Of a DNA stretch of 64,000 bases, positions 20,001-28,612 are shown piece after piece; the first letter of the stretch is position 1; every line of letters starts with the position of its first letter. The translations under genes and the position numbers were made by a program. The notes beneath the pieces are model-generated. The model saw only the letters and a list, made by a program, of their open reading frames with translations, ran no database searches and was not told where the DNA came from. The DNA comes from Anastrepha obliqua (lineage: Eukaryota; Arthropoda; Insecta; Diptera; Tephritidae). Location of the stretch: the NCBI RefSeq assembly GCF_027943255.1, contig NC_072896.1:68962501-69026500 (forward strand), read 5' to 3'.

Positions 20001-21617
20001 ACCATTTGCAGGATCTTCTGGCAAAATTCCAAGCGAATCGGTAAGTCTGCTGCATTCAGTTTGTTAACCATTTGAATTTTGTAGGGAAATAAGTCTAAAT
20101 CTTTGTGCATTATTGTTTGCAAAGACTGTCGGCTGACACCAAGTTGAGCAGATAAGCTTCTTGTTGAAACCCTTGGATTGCTTTGTATAGCTGCAGCTAC
20201 AGCAGCGATCGTTTCCTCCGTCCGAACTGGTGGGTTTCGATGATAAGGCCTTCTTGCGACTGTTCCTTGCTCAGCAAAATTATTCACCAGTCTCATTATG
20301 GTCCATCTTCTCGGGGGATCGCAGCCAAACATCCGCCTGTACTCTCTCTGTACCAAAACTACGGACTCCAGTGCGTGATAGCGGCGGACTATCCAAATTC
20401 TTGTTTGCGTGTCCCAGTTATCCATTTTAATGAATTTTAAAGATCAATCTGCAAATTAAAACAAAAATGGAACAGATAACTTAAAAAGAAAAAAAGTGAT
20501 TCAATTTTTTTTTGGTAGCGGCTTTCATCAGCCACCCTGTATATATTATATATAATCATTTGCCCTTTCAGATTAGCTCCAATGTACTTGCTGGTCATCG
20601 GCTTATCAGACTTCGGCGCGCAACTCATGGATGACATATCGCTATTTCATAACGCACATAAGGTACATGTAAATTGCGAAAGACACTGGTGGAGAAATGT
20701 GTTGTTCATACAAAATTTCTTCAATCACAATGATATGTGTGTACTCTGGACGTGGTCACTGGCATGCGACATGCAATTTTCTGTGTTGGCAACTGTGCTG
20801 CTCTTCACATATATCAAGCAAGTATTTATAAAAAGTAGGGAAAAAACCAAAGCTAAATTGAATGTCACTTTCTAGACATCCCGGCCACACAAAAATCTGT
20901 CTCGTTGTGCTCGTCATTGCAAATATTCTGTACACCTACACCAACGGCCTCAAACTGAACTTCGATCACTCGCTCGAATCCACTTTTGCACTTCTAACTG
21001 AAATCTATATCAATCCTTTTTCGCGTATTTTGGCTTACATTTCTGGCGGCATCGCTGGTTGGTTCTATGTAGAGCAGCGGCAGCTACCGTTTACCTTAAG
21101 TAAAAACACAAAACAATTCTTTGGCTATTTGGTGCCTCTTATATTTTTCGGCTGCATCTTTAAGCCTCCCTATCACAATCTTTCCCCTTTCAATTCGACC
21201 CTTATATTACTCTTGGAGCGATTTTGCTTTTCTATGGTCAGCAGTGTTTTGATTCTAGCAAATGCGAAAGGTCATATGCGTTGGTTTTTCCGCATCTTCG
21301 AGTCGTTTGTGTTCCAGAAATTTAATAAAGTTGCCTATGCGATGTTCCTGTTGAATCCAATGTTGGCGTTTGGGCTTCCGGGATTTAGTCAATCGAATCT
21401 GTATGCCAATCCATTGAATATGGTGAGCGAGATAGTTTTGAACAATTCAATTATATTAATTTATTATTTTATTCTCTCCTTGCAGTTGGCCGAATTTATC
21501 GGACTTTTGGTCGTTTTATTACTATTTTCAATACTCTTCACTTTACTCTTCGATATACCCTATCAAAATTTATCAAGACTGCTGGTCAACTACCAAAGCA
21601 AGCGAAAACTTGGCTAA
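17002..21617 (+). CDS. NRF-6-like acyltransferase-3 membrane protein, six exons
   Basis: Exons 17002-17257, 17344-18190, 18262-18381, 20572-20817, 20876-21422 and 21486-21617 total 2148 nt (715 residues plus stop), with every junction in phase. Residues 1-20 look like a signal peptide (INLFFMLTLIQLTAA). An extracellular Cys-containing NRF domain spans about 65-190 (ending CLPSACSEREIRRL). TM1 lies at about 226-245, then the acyltransferase-3 domain: LNGLR at 317-321, a conserved-position His in VTFYHYLMF at about 332, DIFFTISGFLQAY at about 361-373, then CERHWWRNVLFIQNFF and TWSLACDMQF. Several more membrane helices follow. C. elegans NRF-6 acts in lipid/drug transport across epithelia; the substrate here is unknown. 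Introns 1-3 are GT-AG, intron 4 is GC-AG, and intron 5 (63 bp) is readable in frame. Fly genomes carry many paralogues, so no symbol is given. Confidence 0.92.
17258..17343 (+). other. intron 1 of the NRF-6-like gene
   Basis: 86 bp, GTAAGT donor and AATAG acceptor; splits the ATG codon of Met86 (A / TG). Extending exon 2 upstream instead would give an unrelated N-terminus without signal peptide. Confidence 0.85.
18191..18261 (+). other. intron 2 of the NRF-6-like gene
   Basis: 71 bp, GTATGC donor and TTTAAAG acceptor. Joins FFTI to SGFLQAY, restoring the DxFFxxSGFL signature of the family. Confidence 0.88.
18395..18995 (+). mobile_element. LINE 3' end (Jockey/R1-like ORF2 C-terminus) in intron 3
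   Basis: The frame 18416-18823 reads LRRKDVRLMVGIITGHNSWG, then MCLSCLEEADSTEHFLCECP and AFARARLRVLGSDV, the C-terminal Cys-Cys-His-Cys region of LINE ORF2 that follows RNase H. A trailer with pyrimidine-rich CTATCTCTATCTCT and a GGAGCCACC...CCTTGGCTCG block ends in a short tandem repeat of TCAAAT (18971-18992), typical of a LINE 3' tail. 5'-truncated, same strand as the host gene. Confidence 0.8.
19291..20539 (-). mobile_element. DD41D (rosa-type) transposon in intron 3
   Basis: 1249 bp flanked by TA (within TATA on both sides). Terminal repeats begin CAGGGTGGCTGATGAA. The transposase is in two minus-strand frames: 20425-19817 with a helix-turn-helix region (VVLVQREYRRMFGCDPPRRW, TRSLSAQLGVSRQSL) and the first catalytic motif MSDEAHFDLNG; and 19820-19407 with VWFQQDGATSHIAQT and SPDLTAPDFFLWG. 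The second and third Asp are separated by 41 residues. A deletion of about 25 residues plus a frameshift between SNPQ and the ILSGLIFLKK (GPYFFEE-like) region makes it non-functional. Otherwise well preserved, so a fairly young insertion. Confidence 0.9.
20818..20875 (+). other. intron 4 of the NRF-6-like gene, GC-AG type
   Basis: 58 bp. The donor reads ATCAA|GCAAGT and the acceptor TTTCTAG. This joins FTYI-K-HPGHTK in frame. The nearest GT (3 bases downstream, CAA|GTATTT) would leave the reading frame out of phase. GCAAGT is the known consensus for functional GC donors. Confidence 0.8.
21423..21485 (+). other. intron 5 of the NRF-6-like gene, in-frame 63 bp
   Basis: GTGAGC donor and CTCTCCTTGCAG acceptor with a good polypyrimidine tract. 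Length is a multiple of three and it contains no stop, so retention would add 21 hydrophobic residues. Removing it gives NPLNM-LAEFIGLLVV, which fits the last membrane helix before the FDIPY motif (family: FE.P) better than the unspliced reading. Confidence 0.75.
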
Positions 21618-21892
21618 CTAATATAATACATCCATAGGCAAATGAGTTTTTTTTAATTTGTGGCAATGGGTTTCTCACTGCACTAGAATTAAATTTTATA
21701 TTTATAGTCGTTTCTGGGAAACGTTAAATAGTTTTGTATGTACATGTTATATATAAATTTCGTGGTGGTTATTGCTTTTTTTTATTATGTAAGTATGAAT
21801 GTATTGCGCATTAAATGTATTCATGTTTATCAGATAAACTTGTGGGCTGAATGTCTAAATTGATGTACTGGTATAAAGTAATAACTATGTAT
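21618..21892 (+). other. 3' untranslated region and downstream flank
   Basis: AT-rich. ATTAAA at about 21687 and 21809 are candidate polyadenylation signals; no perfect AATAAA close to the stop. Confidence 0.35.
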
Positions 21893-22160
21893 ATATATAT
21901 ACATATATATATATAATTGACGCGTACACCCTTTCTGGGTGTTTGGCCGAGCTCTTGATGTTGTTCCATATGTGGAGGGACCTACAGTTTTAAGCCGACT
22001 CCGAACGGCAGATATCTTTTAAGAGGACCTTTTTCATGGCAGAAATACACTCGAAGAAAAAACTTTTTCTTCATTCTGGTGTTTCACCGAGATTCGAACC
22101 TACGTTCTCTCTGAATTCCGAAAGGTAGTCACGCACCAATCATTCGGCTACGGCTGCCGA
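21893..22160 (-). mobile_element. tRNA-derived SINE copy
   Basis: Second nearly complete copy of the 9091-9399 family, reversed. From the left: (TA)n tail with an interrupting C, CCTTTCTGGGTGTTTGGCCG, GGGACCTACAGTTTTAAGCC, GACTCCGAACGGCAGAT, TTTCATGGCAGAA, then box B (CGAGATTCGAACC) and box A region ending CGGCTACGGCTGCCG. The block CCTGCCGAGGGGCGACCGC of other copies is deleted. Lies about 280 bp after the stop of the NRF-6-like gene. Confidence 0.85.
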
Positions 22161-22868
22161 TTATCCATCTACAGTGGAGTATTATAACTTCATTCGAACA
22201 ACAAGAATCAGATATAACTGTTTTAGGCTCAAAAATCTAAGTTAGCAGCAAAGCTTAGTCGAATAAGCGCCATGTTTTAAAATAATACTATAGATTAGTG
22301 ATATATGAAAAAAATTAACACAATCAATGCTCTTGCCATGACATTCGCATATCATTAACGCAAGCCAAGTTTTGTTAAATACATCCCAAGGGACGTCAGC
22401 CCATCAGTCGATTCTGTCAAATTTCGAGTCGAATAACGGTCTGCTACATATACCACCTCTAAAAATCTTTTCACCATGGGTGTGGTCAATATCAAATCGT
22501 TAACCGACTCTGATAGGCTGAAGAAAGTGTTGGTGATATATGAAAAAAATCAACAGGGTCTCCGCTGATACTGCTTTGCTGTCATCTGAACAACGACTGA
22601 TTAGTGGATAGTTTGTATATAAATCACTTCGGCTTTGCGCACTTAAAACACTTCATTTATTCAAAAATGAGGGATGATATATGTAAATGAAAAAATATGC
22701 TGATTAATTTTTTAGATTCATTGAAGAGGAAGGTTTATATGTGTAATAATAACATCCATTAAATAGTGTAGAAATACTGTTATTTTTGAGGCTTCTATGT
22801 GATGTCGTAAATTTATATAAATTAATTTCATATTTCGTCATCTTCACGTGAGAACAGGCTGTTTCCAG
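22161..22868. other. no gene recognised; contains a short direct repeat
   Basis: GTGATATATGAAAAAAAT followed by AACA occurs at about 22289 and again at about 22531, followed by unrelated sequence. Otherwise unassigned AT-rich DNA upstream of the Helitron relic. Confidence 0.4.
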
Positions 22869-23620
22869 AGATGCTGCGAAGAGTTTGCAATGGAGAGCTA
22901 TCCCAAAGTGTGGGAAGGATTAACCTAGAAAACCTTTGTGTTTTGATAGAGAACATCCAAGAGTTAGTCAACAATGTCTATCCTGCCATTGATAACATAA
23001 GTTATAAGATATTATCTTGGTTTAAAGAAAGAGCGATTCTGTCACCAACTAACGAACAAGTAGACAAGGTAAATAACTTGATTATTTCAAAGATTGACGC
23101 ACCGACGAAAATATACTACTCGATCGATTCTGTTCCTAATTTAGAAGAAGCTGTTCATTTTCCTACATAATTTCTAAACTTTTTGAACCCGTCTGGACTC
23201 CCTCCTCACAAAATGGTGTTGAAAGTAGGTTGTCCTCTTATTTTACTAACAAACCTAAATCCACCTAAACTTTGCAATGGCACGCGTTTGCTGGTAAAAT
23301 CACTGAAAACTTGCGTAATGGAGTGCACAATACTCACAGGATGAGGCATCGAGGAAGATTATTGAATTCCCGAATCGCTCTGATACCATTGGATTTAGTC
23401 TTCCAATTTAAACGTTTACAGTTTCCGGTAAATATATCTTTTGCCATTAATAAATCGCAAGGTCAAACCTTCACCGTTGGAGGCATAGATTTGAGCGTTG
23501 ACTGTTTTTCACACGGCCAACTGTATGTCGCTCTTTCAAGAGTAACCCTTAGAGAAAATATGTTTTATTGTCTAATGACAAGAAAGCTGTAAACTATGTA
23601 TATAAAGACATTCTGTAATG
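22869..23620 (+). pseudogene. Helitron Rep/helicase: PIF1-like helicase C-terminus relic
   Basis: Plus-strand frames give WFKERAILSPTNEQVDKVNN, SIDSVPNLEEAVHFPT, then (shifted) SGLPPHKMVLKVGCPLILLT and NLNPPKLCNGTRLLVKSL, ILTG, and (shifted again) VFQFKRLQFPVNISFAINKS, QGQTFTVGGIDLS and HGQLYVALSRV. These are the C-terminal helicase motifs of the PIF1-like domain in animal Helitron proteins, including the KSQGQ (motif V) and YVALSR (motif VI). Three frameshifts and stops; Walker A and the Rep domain are absent. Helitrons transpose by rolling-circle replication; this is a dead fragment. Confidence 0.88.
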
Positions 23621-23624
23621 AAGG

Positions 23625-24025
23625 GTGGTTAAATTTCAAGGGCCGATGTTGAATTTGAACCACACCTAAACGCCAAGCTTTTTCTACATTTTATTTGAAA
23701 TTTTTCAACTCTAGGTTAACTCAATTAGAACCAAGGAAAGATACACAAAAAAAATGCATATCGCGCACTTCGTGAAGAAAATCATCTTCAGTGATGAGGC
23801 ACATTTTCACCTCAGTGGATTCGTCAATAAGCAGAATTGCCGTATTTGGGCAAACGATAATCCAAGAGTGATTGCCGGAAAACCAATGCACCCACAAAGA
23901 GTGACTGTTTAGTGCGGTTTATGGGCCGGCGGCATCATTGGGCCTCATTTTTGAGACCGGTCAGGCAGTTACTGTGAATAGTGTTCGCTATCATGAGATA
24001 ATAACGAACTTTTTATGGCCCTAGC
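23625..24025 (+). pseudogene. DD41D (rosa-type) transposase fragment
   Basis: Frame at about 23770-23915 reads KKIIFSDEAHFHLSGFVNKQ, NCRIWANDNPRVIAGKPMHP and QRVTV, then a stop where Trp is expected, CGLWAGGIIGPHF and frameshifted remnants (TVNSVRYHEIITNFLWP). It contains the first catalytic Asp (SDEAHF). The segment is cut off at about 24025 by a LINE fragment in the opposite orientation. A short inverted pair (GGTGGTTAAATTT / TTTGAACCACACC, 23627-23670) lies just before it and may derive from a terminal repeat. Confidence 0.78.
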
Positions 24026-24029
24026 CCAT

Positions 24030-24325
24030 TGTGATGCCGCGTGGGGAGCTTTCCCTATTTCTCCTAAAACCATTGTGTGCTTTTCAAAAATTTTAGAATA
24101 CCTCCTATTTCTGCGGAACTGAGATTTTCCAATTGTCTGCCTAGAATAGCAAATCTCCGTCTGGATAGAGCAGGACAATGGCACAGAAGATGTAAGATTG
24201 TCTCTTCTTCTTCCTCATCAAGACAACTTCTACAGAAGTCATATGCTTGCACACCCTTCCCCTGGGCATGCCTACCAATAACAATAATAAACTCGGCACC
24301 AAAAATTTTCATTAACAATTTAAAT
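24030..24325 (-). pseudogene. LINE ORF2 C-terminus fragment
   Basis: Minus-strand frame 24318-24064 reads IIVIGRHAQGKGVQAYDFCR, SCLDEEEEETILHLLCHCPA, LSRRRFAILGRQLENLSSAE then IGGILKFLKSTQWF, the Cys-Cys-His-Cys tail of LINE ORF2. Same family as the relic at 30880-31262 by its GRHA and LxxLLG features. No RNase H remains. Confidence 0.78.
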
Positions 24326-25540
24326 ACAATAATAAAAATAAATTCGTTCGAAATTAATTAAATAGAGAAAATGGCAATCATTATTTCCAATTGAGTTAAT
24401 TGAAATAAAAATAAAACACGTATCGAGTACTGAGAACAGCAGTGAAGCGCATGGCCGGAAGAGTGTAAGGAATTTTAATGGAAATTGGTAGTAGGATAAG
24501 TAGCATTTTAAGCGGAATCAAATAAGCAATTCAAGATATTTTACCTACACAGACACACATACGCCTCGGATATTGTAATAATGACAAAGGAATGCTCTTC
24601 AATGCCAATCAGTACAAATTGTTAATTGAAGAAATTTATACAAAAAGCACAGCAGCAAAAATAGCCTGACAGGCGTTCGCTAAAGATGGCATCGATGTTT
24701 GTGAAATGAAGCTGCAATAGAAATTTTATTCAAGCATGAAAATATTCGCAGACAATTAACTCCTTATTTCAATCAAATAATTAATTTAAAATAATGAACA
24801 GAAATTTCATAATGAAAACCATTATAAAAGAGTTAATAGGCACTTTCTATTGCAAATATCATCTGAAGAAAATGGCAACTCCACAAAATACTTTTTGTGT
24901 ACTTATGTAGTATTGGTCACAACTTAAGCCTTATTTGTATGTAAGTCTTCTATAAAATACGAAAATATTCGGGATTGGATTATATTGTGTCAAATTATTT
25001 CCCCAAAACTTTTAGCTGGCGCACAAAAACTTATAGGCATCAGATTTTATAAATAAAAAAGTTACAATTGAAAAAAAATTAAGAAATATACAATCAAACA
25101 TAGAGCAACTCTTGGAGTTTTGTTGAAAAATTTTAAATTTTATTTTACCACATTACTTCGCCAAATGCCAATAATTTCGACGATTTCGACTTTGGAAAAA
25201 AAAAAAAATTGCATTGCAAAGAGAATTATTAAAAAGGAAAAATTTAAGCAACTAGAATCAGACTTCAACTGCCATAATACACGAAGTTTTTAAAAGCTCG
25301 AAAGCACGAGATGAAGAAGACGAAGAAGGTGCACTCCTAACGGAAAACAAATCTCGAAAGGTGGGTAACATATTTCGATTAACCCCTTAATATGTTATTA
25401 ATATATTACGATTATTGAATCCAACATCCACAGTTCTTCAGTTAAATTTGCTTTTTTGAACAACATCTAAAAATTGTTATCATATATTTTAAACGCTAGA
25501 CTTAACCTGCATGCTAAGCGCATAATTGGTAGCTACCAGA
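24326..25540. other. no gene recognised
   Basis: About 1.2 kb AT-rich DNA (long A runs near 25070 and 25195). Nothing recognisable on either strand. Confidence 0.45.
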
Positions 25541-25544
25541 CCAG

Positions 25545-26110
25545 ATCTAATGAAGGAAACTAATTGATCGACCAAATTTTCGTACTAAGACAGATGTTGA
25601 AAGAGTCTCGTGAATACGACATGACGACGTATCATCTTTTCATAGATTTCAAATCAGCTTACGACAGTTTATTTCGAAACCAGCTCTTCTCAGCGATGGC
25701 CGAGTTCCCAATAAGCTAACGACTATGCACAATTTAAGGAACGTCGTAAGAGTTCAAAACGACCTGCCACGAGAGTTCGCCACCCTGAACGGGCTTCGGC
25801 AAGAAGGTGGACTCTCCAGTCTTCTCTTTAATATTGCCCTTGAAAAGGTTATCAGGGATTCTGGCGTAACCATCATTTCATTTACATCGGTTCAGTTACT
25901 GGCTTACGCGGACGATATAGACATTGTTGCATAATTTAAAAGAAGTCTACGAAAACATGGAAAGAGCAATATTAAATAAGGGTTTAGAAATAAATGAAGA
26001 CGTAACTAAAGTGGTTTATTTAACTTCTTCGGACTATGAAATAAATGAAGACAAAACTAAAGTGGTTTGATTAACTTCTTCGGACTATGTCAGATAAAAT
26101 GTGGGTTTAA
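25545..26110 (+). pseudogene. RTE-like LINE reverse transcriptase fragment
   Basis: Plus-strand frames give RQMLKESREYDMTTYHLFID then FKSAYDSLFRNQLFSAMAEF (first catalytic Asp in FIDFKSAYD), frameshifted LNGLRQEGGLSSLLFNIALE, and VQLLAYADDIDIVA (YADD active site) followed by KGLEINED.TKVVYL. A 52-bp segment (AATGAAGA...ACTAAAGTGG) is tandemly duplicated at about 25992-26070. The palm motifs are the same as in the longer copy at 37312-39118. Confidence 0.8.
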
Positions 26111-26389
26111 CTTTTCCAAACCTTTAGAGTTCAAAATAAAATCGTACTATTAAATTAAAAATAAAAAACAAAAAATAAATAGGGGCAAGTTGTAAAAGCT
26201 GAAAGTAAGTATTAGAATAAATGTTGAAAAAAAAAACAACAGACTCAAAACGAGCTTCTCCGTGGAATCATATACCAAGGACATGCGCATTCAGATTCAG
26301 ATTATTTTAGATTTAGAATATTAATTGAGTGCAACTTCCTCAATAAGCTTCAGTACTAAGTTATTAAGGTTATTAAGGCTTAAGAATAC

Positions 26390-26560
26390 TTTTTAGGAAT
26401 CCAGCTGGATACCAGAATGTAAAGGTCGTAGCGGTAACGAGCAGGCGGACCGCCCAGCGAAATCAGCCGCTACATCAAAATTCCATGGACTAGAACTTTC
26501 ACCCAACCGGTGTAATACTGAATCCAGTAGTTATATGGAACAAAAAGCCTTAGGATGTGC
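26390..26560 (+). pseudogene. LINE RNase H C-terminal scrap
   Basis: The frame reads CKGRSGNEQADRPAKSAATS then KFHGLELSPN, equivalent to the HxGxxGNExAD..AK.AA motif at the end of LINE RNase H. No context remains on either side. Confidence 0.5.
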
Positions 26561-26904
26561 CCAAATTTATTAGAAGTCTTCAATTATAGCCTTGCAGTCA
26601 CGCACAATAGATCACATAAGAGGTCGCAGAGCACCACCACCCAATAGAACTAATTAACAAGAAATTCATAATATTAGACATCGGTTACTAAATTCTGAAA
26701 CCAGAAAATCATGGCTATGTACAAAAAAAGAAATATTGTATTTATATTGACATTGAAGAATCGTAGGCAATACTACCGCAATACCTCCTTAGACACCAAA
26801 AAGGCTTATTGTAATTCATTGATTTAGCTGCATCCAGTTATTTCTGCTAGGATTTTAACACCAACCTTCATTTATTTACCTTCGGATCATTTTGGAGAGC
26901 AAAG

Positions 26905-27120
26905 TCCGAGCTAAAAGATTTACCAGTATCGAAGCGCTGAAAAATGCCATTGTCCGCGAGTAGGCCAAAATACCTGCAAGACACATTTGGGCAGCTTGTG
27001 ATTCGTTTCTGGCCCAAGGCAAAAGATGGTCATATAGAGCAAAAGTAAATTGAGTATATATTTTCACACACTTTTTAATTTGAATTGAATGAAAGAAATT
27101 TTGCAAACTAAATTTATGGC
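26905..27120 (+). pseudogene. Tc1-like transposase C-terminus, degenerate
   Basis: Frames read FTSIEALKNAIVRE then a stop, AKIPARHIWAACDSFLA, then GRWSYRAKVN by frameshift. This aligns with NMDALKKAIIREWAKILQDH of 6300-6449. About 70 codons, then an AT-rich trailer as in the first copy. Confidence 0.65.
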
Positions 27121-27124
27121 CTTT

Positions 27125-27845
27125 TTAATTGGTTACACTTCGAGTGCAGGAGCCTGTATATTGGAGGAAGTCGGTTGCTCTCTAATTGTGAGCGTTTTAC
27201 TTGCCTTCGTAAATAAAGTGATATAAGCTGCTGTCAATCCAGGCTCTTCCAATCGATTTCTCTATATGGGTTATACCCATAGTGAAACGAATCCATTGGT
27301 CCGTTAATCGACTCCCACCGACTTTAAGGCAATCAGCTGATTTACTTCGATGCGACTACAGCTTCTTTACGACAAAGCTGAGATTGCGTTTACTCTCACA
27401 ATTTTGCTTTAGATCGGGGAACATGTAATCTCTCATATTTGGGTCACACCTGCTATAAAAAGGAATAGAATTTTATAACATCGCACTAAGGGAAATTTTG
27501 TAAGGGAATTTGGAGTTAATCAATGAACTTTCGAAAATCATTTTGAGTATGTAATTTATATAACTTCCTCAAAAGAGCATCCCCCAAAAGCTACTGCTTT
27601 GCTTTTAGCATTTTTTATACCATGTCAAAGCCTATGGGGTAGTAAGTGGTTTGGGTGTAAAACTCCTTTTGATCGAGGTATTGGTACCTGCAGCCTTAAA
27701 AGAAAACTGTTTATTAAAAACTAGACGTAAATATTAACGCATGTGTTTTAGGGCAAGTATTTTTAAGATAAATTTATTCCAAAAAAAATTTTTCTGTTCT
27801 AGCCCTACCACTTGAATTTTATTGGCTATCACTTCTTGAAATCAT
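27125..27845. other. no gene recognised
   Basis: AT-rich with no motif identified. Confidence 0.4.
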
Positions 27846-27847
27846 TA

Positions 27848-28072
27848 GGAGGGACCTACAGTTTCAAGCCGACTCCGAACGGCAGCTATTTTTATGAGGA
27901 GCTTTTTCATGGCAGAAGACCACTAGGAGGTTTGCCATTGCCTGCCGAGGGGCGACCGCTATTAGAAAAATGTTTTTCTTCATTTTGGTGTTTCACCGAG
28001 ATTCGAACCAACGTTCTCTCTGTGAGTTCCGAATCGTAATCACGCACCAACCCATTCGGCTACGGCGGCCGC
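27848..28072 (-). mobile_element. tRNA-derived SINE copy, 3'-truncated
   Basis: Reversed copy of the 9091-9399 family, beginning inside the body (GGAGGGACCTACAGTTTCAA, GCCGACTCCGAACGGCAG) and running through TTTCATGGCAGAA, GCCTGCCGAGGGGCGACCGC, ATTAGAAAAATG, box B (GAGATTCGAACC) and box A to CGGCTACGGCGGCCG. The (TA)n tail and about 60 bp of the 3' body are missing. Best-preserved middle section of the family in this window. Confidence 0.88.
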
Positions 28073-28569
28073 AGCATAACAGTTACGTGATATTTGCACC
28101 CATTTTGACAACTTTTCTGTTGCGTTTTTAATAAAAAAAAAAAAAATAAATTAAAAATTCAATAAAATACAAAATAAATTTTTAAAAATATGGTTTATTC
28201 CACAAAAAATGGCAGATCAATTAAAATTGTAAACTTTGAACAAGATTTGTATGATAAAAATTCGACAAAATTTGTAGTTTTCACCAAAATTAAAAAAAAA
28301 CTCAATTTATGTTATTTATAATTCATTACATTTTAGGATAATTAATTGCATGTCGAAGGCACGCAGCACTACTGTCAGTGAAGCCAACGAGCATTTTGAG
28401 CCACTGCAATCTTTTACTTGATTATATAATAGTAAAATTCAATAGGCTAAATTATTTGAAATTGTGTAGAACTTTCCCAAATCTTGCTTTATATTTGTTG
28501 TAAAATGAATCATAATTTTTTGTGAATTGTTTCAATTAAAACAGAAATAAATAAGTAGTAAAAGACTTG
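28073..28569. other. A/T-rich spacer, possibly inside an unidentified DNA element
   Basis: Low complexity; lies just inside the terminal repeat ending at 28612, so may be the decayed interior of that element. Confidence 0.3.
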
Positions 28570-28612
28570 TCAATATATAGTGGTTCTATAACTTTTCAAC
28601 GGAGTATACATA
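28570..28612. repeat. terminal repeat of an unidentified (Tc1-like?) element
   Basis: ATATATAGTGGTTCTATAAC then TTTTCAACGGAGTATA; inverse of 11166-11208 with about 70% identity over 43 bp. No partner end was found within 2 kb. Confidence 0.5.

Larger units (their letters stand above)
18382..20571 (+). other. intron 3 of the NRF-6-like gene, enlarged by transposons
   Basis: 2190 bp, GTAAGT donor and TTTCAG acceptor; joins FHRYL to RLAPMYLL. It contains a LINE 3' end (18395-18995, sense) and a DD41D transposon (19291-20539, antisense), which together account for over 80% of it. The acceptor lies only about 30 bp beyond the transposon's right end. Confidence 0.88.

Noticed and set aside
20862..21617. 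Separate 251-residue gene starting at 20862
   Set aside because: Its first residues derive from intron 4; splicing from 20817 to 20876 joins it in phase to the upstream acyltransferase domain.
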